A stretch of 64,000 nt of DNA from [Phialemoniopsis] sp. UDSM-2020. Its lineage: Eukaryota > Ascomycota > Sordariomycetes > Thyridiales > Thyridiaceae. Where the stretch lies: assembly GCA_018873225.1 (NCBI GenBank), contig JAEILZ010000003.1, forward strand, positions 1,178,001 through 1,242,000. Direction: 5' to 3'. How positions within the stretch are numbered: the first letter of the stretch is position 1; each line of letters begins with the position of its first letter. Below, piece after piece: positions 58,622-64,000 of the stretch. The notes beneath the pieces are model-generated. The model saw nothing but the letters and a program-made list of their open reading frames with translations. It did not search any database and was not told where the DNA came from. Made by a program: the position numbers and the translations under genes.

Positions 58622-60142
58622 TTAAACAGCGGGGTTGGGGAAGGGGGTGATGGTGGCCTCGCCAATGGTCCAGGAAGCCTGGATCCAGGTGCAAGCCTCG
58701 CCCGTGGGAACGTTATCGGGGAAGAAAACGTTGGCGGGCAGGACGAGAGTCTGGTTGGCGGGGAGGGGAGTGGTGGTGGGAGCAGGGCCAGGGGGCACGA
58801 TCTGGCCGTTCTGGCACTGGGTGGCCTCGTAGGCGACCAGATTAACGGGAGTGCACAGAGGAGGCTCAGTGCCGAAGGTGGCGTAGACGCGGCCAGTGTT
58901 GTCCTGGCAGAAGCCAGCCTCACCACCGGGGAAAGCATCGTTGGCCCAGACAAGGTTCTGGCCGTTCGAGGTGAAAGTGGTGCTGATGTCACCGACAACC
59001 GGGGAGACGGCGAAGGGAATGTAAGGAGTGCCAGCGTTGGTGGAGACGACCTGGTCGCCGGAGAAGAGCTGGCCGTTGGAGATGCGGAAGGTGGTAGCAT
59101 CATCGCAGTTGTCAGGGGCGACAGGGCCGGCACCGCCGATGAAAGAGCCAGTGTTGGTCTGGCGCTTGACGGCGTTGGAGGGCTGAGAGCCACCAATGCG
59201 GGATATACCGAAGATGATGTTGGTGTCGGTGGGGATGGCAGCAGGCTGCGAAGCGGCGGTAGAAGAAGAGCTGGCACTGGCATCGGTGGTGGTGGCCGGG
59301 ACCGAGCTCGAGCTCTCGGGGGTGGTGGTGGCCGGCTCCTCAGTGCTCGGAACGCTCGACTCGGGAACAGAGTTGGTGGGAGCCTCGGTGGGAGCAGTGG
59401 TGGTGACGTTGCCGTCGACGCCGGGGATGAAGACATCGGCACGGGGAACAGTCTGGAAGACCTGAGCGGCGACGGAGCTCTGGCGGTTCTGCAGGTTACG
59501 CTTGGTAGGGCCAGGGCCACCACCGCAGAACTGTGTCGAGTCACCGGGGCAAGTAGTCTGGCAGTAAGAGTCATCGATCTGCTGCAGGCTGGGCTGGGCG
59601 CTGCCGCAGTAGCAGTCCGAAACGACCTCACTGCTGAACTGCAGAGGGTAGGTCTGGCAGAACTCGGTGCAATCGCTAGCAGAGCCAGCAACGCCAAACT
59701 CGGGGTCAGAAGTGAAGGGGTTGACACCGGCCTGGGCACCGAAGCAGCCCTTGTTGACAAGGACAACCTCAACCACCTCACCGTTGACGGTGACGGTGGT
59801 GATGATGGCGGAACCGGCGGGCAGGGCGAAGATGGCAGCGTACGAGGTGGGGGTGGAGTAGGCAACAGAGATGGTGGTGGTCGGGGTGCCGGAAGGCGAA
59901 GGCGACGACGTAGGAGCCTCAGTCGTCGACGAAGGCTCGTCAGTGGTGCTGCTGGTGGTGTTGTCGATCTGACGGCCCATCATCTTGCGGGGACCGTGGC
60001 CAACCTGGCGAGCCTGCATGGCCTTGGCATAGCAGCCAACAGAGCCGCAGTCGCGGATCTCCTGGTCGCGGATGTTGTTGTAGGTCTTGGCCTGGGCCAT
60101 GCCAGCGAGGCCGGCCAGGGCAGCTGCCTGAGTCCAACGCAT
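58622..60142 (-). CDS. secreted WSC-domain, Ser/Thr-rich cell-surface protein
   Basis: A single uninterrupted exon gives 506 aa. The signal peptide is RWTQAAALAGLAGMAQA. Residues 57-90 are a Ser/Thr/Pro stretch likely to be O-glycosylated. A WSC-like cysteine domain (about 130-210) shows KGCFGAQAG, DCTEFCQTYP, SDCYCGS, SYCQTTCPG and TQFCGGG spacing; WSC domains bind cell-wall glucans. A second Ser/Thr/Pro linker (about 245-300) leads to a C-terminal domain of about 200 residues with four Cys and repeated Asn-Gly turns (FRISNGQLFSGDQVV, YIPFAVSPV), resembling a fungal-only domain of unknown function. There is no hydrophobic C-terminus, so neither a membrane segment nor a GPI signal. The codon bias (C/T-ending) is extreme, suggesting high expression. 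Confidence 0.88.
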   Translation of the reverse strand: MRWTQAAALAGLAGMAQAKTYNNIRDQEIRDCGSVGCYAKAMQARQVGHGPRKMMGRQIDNTTSSTTDEPSSTTEAPTSSPSPSGTPTTTISVAYSTPTSYAAIFALPAGSAIITTVTVNGEVVEVVLVNKGCFGAQAGVNPFTSDPEFGVAGSASDCTEFCQTYPLQFSSEVVSDCYCGSAQPSLQQIDDSYCQTTCPGDSTQFCGGGPGPTKRNLQNRQSSVAAQVFQTVPRADVFIPGVDGNVTTTAPTEAPTNSVPESSVPSTEEPATTTPESSSSVPATTTDASASSSSTAASQPAAIPTDTNIIFGISRIGGSQPSNAVKRQTNTGSFIGGAGPVAPDNCDDATTFRISNGQLFSGDQVVSTNAGTPYIPFAVSPVVGDISTTFTSNGQNLVWANDAFPGGEAGFCQDNTGRVYATFGTEPPLCTPVNLVAYEATQCQNGQIVPPGPAPTTTPLPANQTLVLPANVFFPDNVPTGEACTWIQASWTIGEATITPFPNPAV

Positions 60143-60659
60143 CTTGATAGTCTTTCTGTTGCAGAGACTTTCTGAAAGGTTGTGTAGTATAGGAGCAGTT
60201 CTATCAGCTGTTTAAAAAGAGGGACGGGCTGGCGAGTAGCACTACACCGCAGATAACTGAATAAACGAGCGAATGACTGAGAAGGAGATGCTTTTGGGAT
60301 AGAGGAAAGAGGCAGATCAGGCCCCATTTAAAGACCTCGAGGGGAGATGTGCGAAGATCACGATGGCCAGCATCGCTCTGGAATTTAATCAGGCTCGCGT
60401 TCGTTGCTCGACTTGACGACGGTGCTTCATTAGAGTTCCAGCTCGTGTGGGGCCCTCGAGATTTGCGATGTATCTCACCCAGCAGCAGCAGAGACGATGC
60501 CGGTTGGGTTCACGATCTTCGGTCCATGTCTCTCTTTGGCGGCCAAAGTGGGCAGCGGAGGTACCTCTGGTGTCCCCCTGGTGGTGCACTGTTCGTCATG
60601 CCGTCGACCAGGTGGGTGGTGGTTCACCTGGCGCCACAAGTAGCATTCTTCGGCATGCC

Positions 60660-60697
60660 CAGGGGCAGGCAAAGGGGCCAGGGCAGGCAAAGGGGAC
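60660..60697. repeat. two tandem copies of a 19-bp G-rich unit
   Basis: CAGGGGCAGGCAAAGGGGC is followed at once by a near copy, and a decayed third copy (caggacgggcaaagtca) lies at about 60708. Confidence 0.75.
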
Positions 60698-61262
60698 GAG
60701 GTAGCCAGGACGGGCAAAGTCAAATCAGCCACCAGCGTTGGATGTCCTGGTGCCGTGGTACCCCTGGGCGACGGGGCAAGCAACCGGCACGGGTTGGAAT
60801 GTTGGCTAATTGGGGTGGCACTGAAGATTTGCCTTTGTTAGGTGGTGGGTGTGTCTCAGGTCGGGAGCTGGAATGCTGAAGAGATGCAACCCTCGTCGTC
60901 CCTCCACTTTTCTGCCATGGTTTCCTTGCTATCGATCGAAGCTATGCGGCTGCTGTTGGTTGTTGGTGCGACTATGCAAGGCACCACCGGAGATATGGAA
61001 ATGGTGTGTTGTGAGGGATGCATTGTTTGTTTGCTGGAAGAGGCGTTTGCTATGAGATATTGCCAATGATGGAAAGGGAGGAAATGGAAAGGGACACAGG
61101 GATAAGGAAGGAGGGCATGTCGTTCGTCGTGTTAGTCAGGTGTGAATTGCCTGATCGAGGCAGGCTTGCACGTGATATCTGGGCCTACCTGCCTGTACTC
61201 GTGCCCCCTGGCTTCGACCTCAAACTACCAGTCCACCACACTTCGTCGACAACTGACTGCTC

Positions 61263-61287
61263 CCCATCCCATCCCATCCCATCCCAT
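61263..61287 (+). repeat. five tandem CCCAT pentamers
   Basis: Perfect (CCCAT)5 within a pyrimidine-rich stretch; likely a neutral microsatellite. Confidence 0.9.
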
Positions 61288-62977
61288 GCCCCATCCATGC
61301 TCTCTCTCCAACCTCCGTATTTTCTCTCTTCAGCAAACCATCCGCCCCATCCCACTCCTCCACCCGCACGCTTGCCTTGTTCCTGACGTGCCCTGACTAA
61401 GGTGACCTCGCAATCCTCCAACATGATGTGCTCTCTCGTCACCCCTCCTAAGCCAGTAACGGCCGGGAATTCAAGACACAGCTTACTAGCACTATGCTTC
61501 TTCAGGACCAGTTCGGTCTATTGTCGTCTCCACTGCGCATTGTTTTCCTCCGTTCTATCACCTCACCATCTCTCAAAGCGTATCCGTCAGTGCCGTGCCA
61601 TCTTGGCCTCCAGGAACCAGCATTCCTTGTCTTGCCATCTTCGCCAGTCTACCCTGATCACTGAGCGAGGTATTGGCTGCCCATGGCTGTCCGAGTGGAC
61701 CAACTCCATCGCTGTCCCCAGATGGGTTGACGCGTAATGCCATCCAAGAGATCAAGGACGTCATCTCCAATCTGCCCACAATAGCTTTCGCGGCGGAGTT
61801 GCACGTTGCGGGCCTGCAACAATGTCGCCTGTCGCGACTAATTGCGCGTTGCACCACGTTGTGTTATCATGGGCCTTCCGTGCTTGTTCGGGTGGATTTC
61901 TCCGCGCACATTATCAGTGCTCAGGTTGAACTTGAATGTGTTAGTCGCTGCCTCGTCTTTTTGACTCTCCCTTTTCTCCTCCCGTCAGAATGCCAAGAGC
62001 TTGTTCGGTACTTGGTACGGGTGGTGTACGCCATACGCTAGTCAGGTTCCGGGACTCAGCGTTTTTGTCTTGCCAAGATGGAAGTGTCTTGCCCTCTGGC
62101 TAGCCGTGACTATTCCAGTATGCGGCTGCTTGGTGTACGGCTATGGCAACGGCGCCAAGTGCCGGCTAGCTCGGATTCCCAAACCAGAGCGTCCAAGTCG
62201 AAATCGCTGTGTTCTAGGTGCGAAATATTCGCTGCTTCACTTGTTGCAAAACACCCGAACATGGGATGCGAATAATCTTTTCGCCTCAAATTCGCAGGCT
62301 GGAAGTGCGTGGGATACCATAAACTCCGCAATGTCTGTCCCACTCTCAGACCACGTTGCGTGGTCCATCCTGGATTACCTTATTCTACAATCGGGCTCTG
62401 ATCTTCAATGCCACTTTCAAGTCATGCAATTATCTATTTTGTTGTCGCCAGTGCTCGGCGCCGTTTACCAAGCTGGACAAGCATGCCTCGAGCATGTCTC
62501 AGCTATGTAACATCGGCAATAAACAGGAACACACACCATACAGAAAACGCGCCGCGTCGCCTATCTCAAGGGATGTCGAACGGCGGATGCTGGTATGCCG
62601 GACCTGGCATGCACACTAGGGCCCTCCCAGGACGCCACGCGGGCGCGCTGGTCGTGGCCACGTTCAGGACACTAATTTTTGCCCCTTGCATGGAAGCCCT
62701 TGATCACGATGCCAACGAACGGTGGCACTCCTTAGCCACTGGTGCTTCTATTCACCCGGGTTAGATACTATAGATATCTAACCACTTCCTGCCGGTGAGC
62801 TCTTGCATGCTGTGTTTTTCCTTTTGCGACATTCACGAGCAATTGTGATCAGAATGCAGTCAGATTAGGCTCTACGCCTGGGCAGAAAGATGTCCTCGAA
62901 TCATTGCTATTTATGCGCATACTATGCAATGCTATTAACTGTCAAAAAGTACTCTACCATACAGGAAAGGTGCAATT

Positions 62978-63865
62978 TTAAGCAGTGTCTAGGACGATGA
63001 CCTCTGCCTCGACAGACCCAATGCTTTCGACCAAGAGCTTGTCACCAGCATTTACAGAATCAACAAAGACGCCGTCTCCTTCATGCAGAACCGCATCGTC
63101 TCTGCCGTCCAGGCGAACGCTCGCCTTGCCACCTTTGGTCATGGGAAGGTGCACAAATACTTTTCTCTTGGTTGCCGCCGTGGCTTTCGCTCCAACCGTC
63201 CATTCAAAGGTGGTCTCGGGTGCAACGAGCCCGGCACCCATGGCAAAGTCTGCGTGGATGGGAATTGTATCGGGGATCACCGGTACAGCAGCTTTTTCAT
63301 CGGCCACCGTTGCATCGACGCCAGCCTTGAGAGGGCTCAAGATAGTGACGAAGGACTTCCGCTTCAGGTCCTCATCGAAGTGCTGCGTGTGATAGGTAGG
63401 CGGCAGTCCGCGCCGCCACGGGGTGACCCAGATTTGCAGAAAGTGCACTGTGTCTTTGGGGTGCTCGTTCATTTCGCTATGTGCAATACCTGTGCCTCCC
63501 GTGGTGAATTGCACGTCGCCGCGATGCATGCGGTAGAACTTGTCGCCCTGCCCAGTCTCATCGTCCTTGCGAACCATGGAGTCTCGGTGGGTCAGCTCGC
63601 CGGATAGGATGTAACTGAAGATCTCGTAGTCGCGGTGAGGGTGTGTGGGGAATCCCGACTGGGCCTTGACCCGGTCTTCGTTGAGCACACGAAGTGAACC
63701 AAACCCAGCGAAGTCTGGGTGATGCCAGCCCGCGAAGGGAAAAGAGTGATAGGTGTTGAGCCAGCCATGATCCGAGTGGCCCCGGGTTGACGACCGGTGG
63801 GGTGTGATTTTGGCGTGGTGGAGGAGTGTCTTGGACATGACGCTTCTGATGTTCGAACTGGCCAT
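62978..63865 (-). CDS. pirin-family cupin protein
   Basis: A single exon gives 295 aa. Pirins are double-cupin proteins with one iron site. The N-terminal cupin is visible as NTYHSFPFAGWHHPDFAGFG, LRVLNEDRV, the metal site FPTHPHRDYEIFSYILSGELTHRDS (two His) and GDVQFTTGGTGIAHSEMNE (third His and Glu), so the iron ligands of human pirin and bacterial YhhW are all present. The second cupin lacks metal ligands, as usual. Bacterial and human members show quercetinase activity, and human pirin is also a transcriptional co-regulator; the role here is unassigned. The length fits the family. The second in-frame Met (63838) is a possible alternative start. Confidence 0.92.
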   Translation of the reverse strand: MASSNIRSVMSKTLLHHAKITPHRSSTRGHSDHGWLNTYHSFPFAGWHHPDFAGFGSLRVLNEDRVKAQSGFPTHPHRDYEIFSYILSGELTHRDSMVRKDDETGQGDKFYRMHRGDVQFTTGGTGIAHSEMNEHPKDTVHFLQIWVTPWRRGLPPTYHTQHFDEDLKRKSFVTILSPLKAGVDATVADEKAAVPVIPDTIPIHADFAMGAGLVAPETTFEWTVGAKATAATKRKVFVHLPMTKGGKASVRLDGRDDAVLHEGDGVFVDSVNAGDKLLVESIGSVEAEVIVLDTA

Positions 63866-64000
63866 GTGCTTGTGTCTCCGGTTTTCGAGCTGAAGAAGGT
63901 TTGTGATGGAGATTATGGGGTGTGTTCTCGTTCACTTGTGTAAGTGCTGGTCTTGATGTGGATGTTGGATTTTGAGTGATCAATTAATTCTGGCCATGGC
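63866..64000. other. 5' flank of the pirin gene
   Basis: 135 bases upstream of the pirin ATG up to the window edge; leader and start of the promoter. Confidence 0.5.

Larger units (their letters stand above)
60143..62977. other. intergenic, 2.8 kb
   Basis: Between two minus-strand genes. It holds the promoter and leader of the WSC gene (60143-60350), a G-rich minisatellite-like stretch, a CCCAT pentamer array and otherwise nothing recognisable. A 170-codon open frame at 62001-62510 has no protein character. Confidence 0.55.

Noticed and set aside
58540..59865. 441-codon Ser/Pro/Ala-rich open frame on the same strand as the WSC gene
   Set aside because: A frame-shifted shadow of the same biased codons.
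58574..60175. 533-codon Gly/Val-rich open frame antisense to the WSC gene
   Set aside because: Composition is the mirror of the codon bias of the sense gene; no domain, no signal, and the sense frame has a complete secreted protein.
62001..62510. 170-codon plus-strand frame between the WSC and pirin genes
   Set aside because: Composition is random-like with many Cys/Trp and no domain; no splice context or start context support.

Overview
The window is nuclear DNA of a filamentous ascomycete (Pezizomycotina, most likely a Sordariomycete; this placement is inference). The evidence is moderately GC-rich genes with short introns (about 46-140 nt, GTRNGT donors, CTAAC/CTGAC-like branch sites before CAG/TAG), long intergenic spaces, and proteins of fungal type: EFR3, ATP12, PAL1, a WSC-domain secreted protein, GYP2-type Rab GAP, CK1 and PKA. 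I rebuilt nineteen genes at exon level, checking that every junction keeps reading frame; a twentieth is cut by the left edge. No rRNA, tRNA, CRISPR array or intact transposon was seen.

Layout. 0-5.6 kb: the 3' end of an unknown gene, then EFR3 (plasma-membrane PI4-kinase scaffold). 7.4-11.4 kb: mitochondrial F1-ATPase assembly factor ATP12, facing an AlkB-type dioxygenase that carries a PCNA-binding (PIP) box. 11.4-13.4 kb: a gene-free space with a strongly CpG-depleted, AT-rich block. 13.4-17.6 kb: a 4-coumarate-CoA-ligase-like acyl-CoA synthetase and a secreted alpha/beta-hydrolase-like protein. 17.8-25.8 kb: glutamate decarboxylase, a CorA-like membrane protein, a short-chain dehydrogenase with an altered active site, and a PAQR/haemolysin-III receptor. 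28.8-34.5 kb: PAL1, a Rad51-paralogue-like protein with a decayed Walker A, and a GNAT acetyltransferase. 35.8-39.5 kb: an NmrA-type reductase and a secreted sugar-lactone oxidase. 39.5-44.4 kb: about 4.9 kb without a recognisable gene, holding an assembly gap between a G run and a C run. 44.4-57.7 kb: four signalling or trafficking genes, namely casein kinase I, a tail-anchored inositol polyphosphate 5-phosphatase, a PKA catalytic subunit and a GRAM-TBC-EF-hand Rab GAP. 58.6-63.9 kb: a WSC/serine-threonine-rich secreted protein and a pirin.

Most genes are conserved housekeeping or signalling genes with no cluster logic. Some share a theme: EFR3, the 5-phosphatase, GYP2-like GAP and PAL1 all act at membranes or in trafficking. 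The AlkB-like and Rad51-like proteins both point to DNA repair but lie 20 kb apart. The best leads for novelty are the AlkB-like protein (PIP box, possible SRA/PUA-like module, twin cysteine clusters), the degenerate Rad51-like protein, the SDR with His at the catalytic Tyr position, and several non-coding structures.
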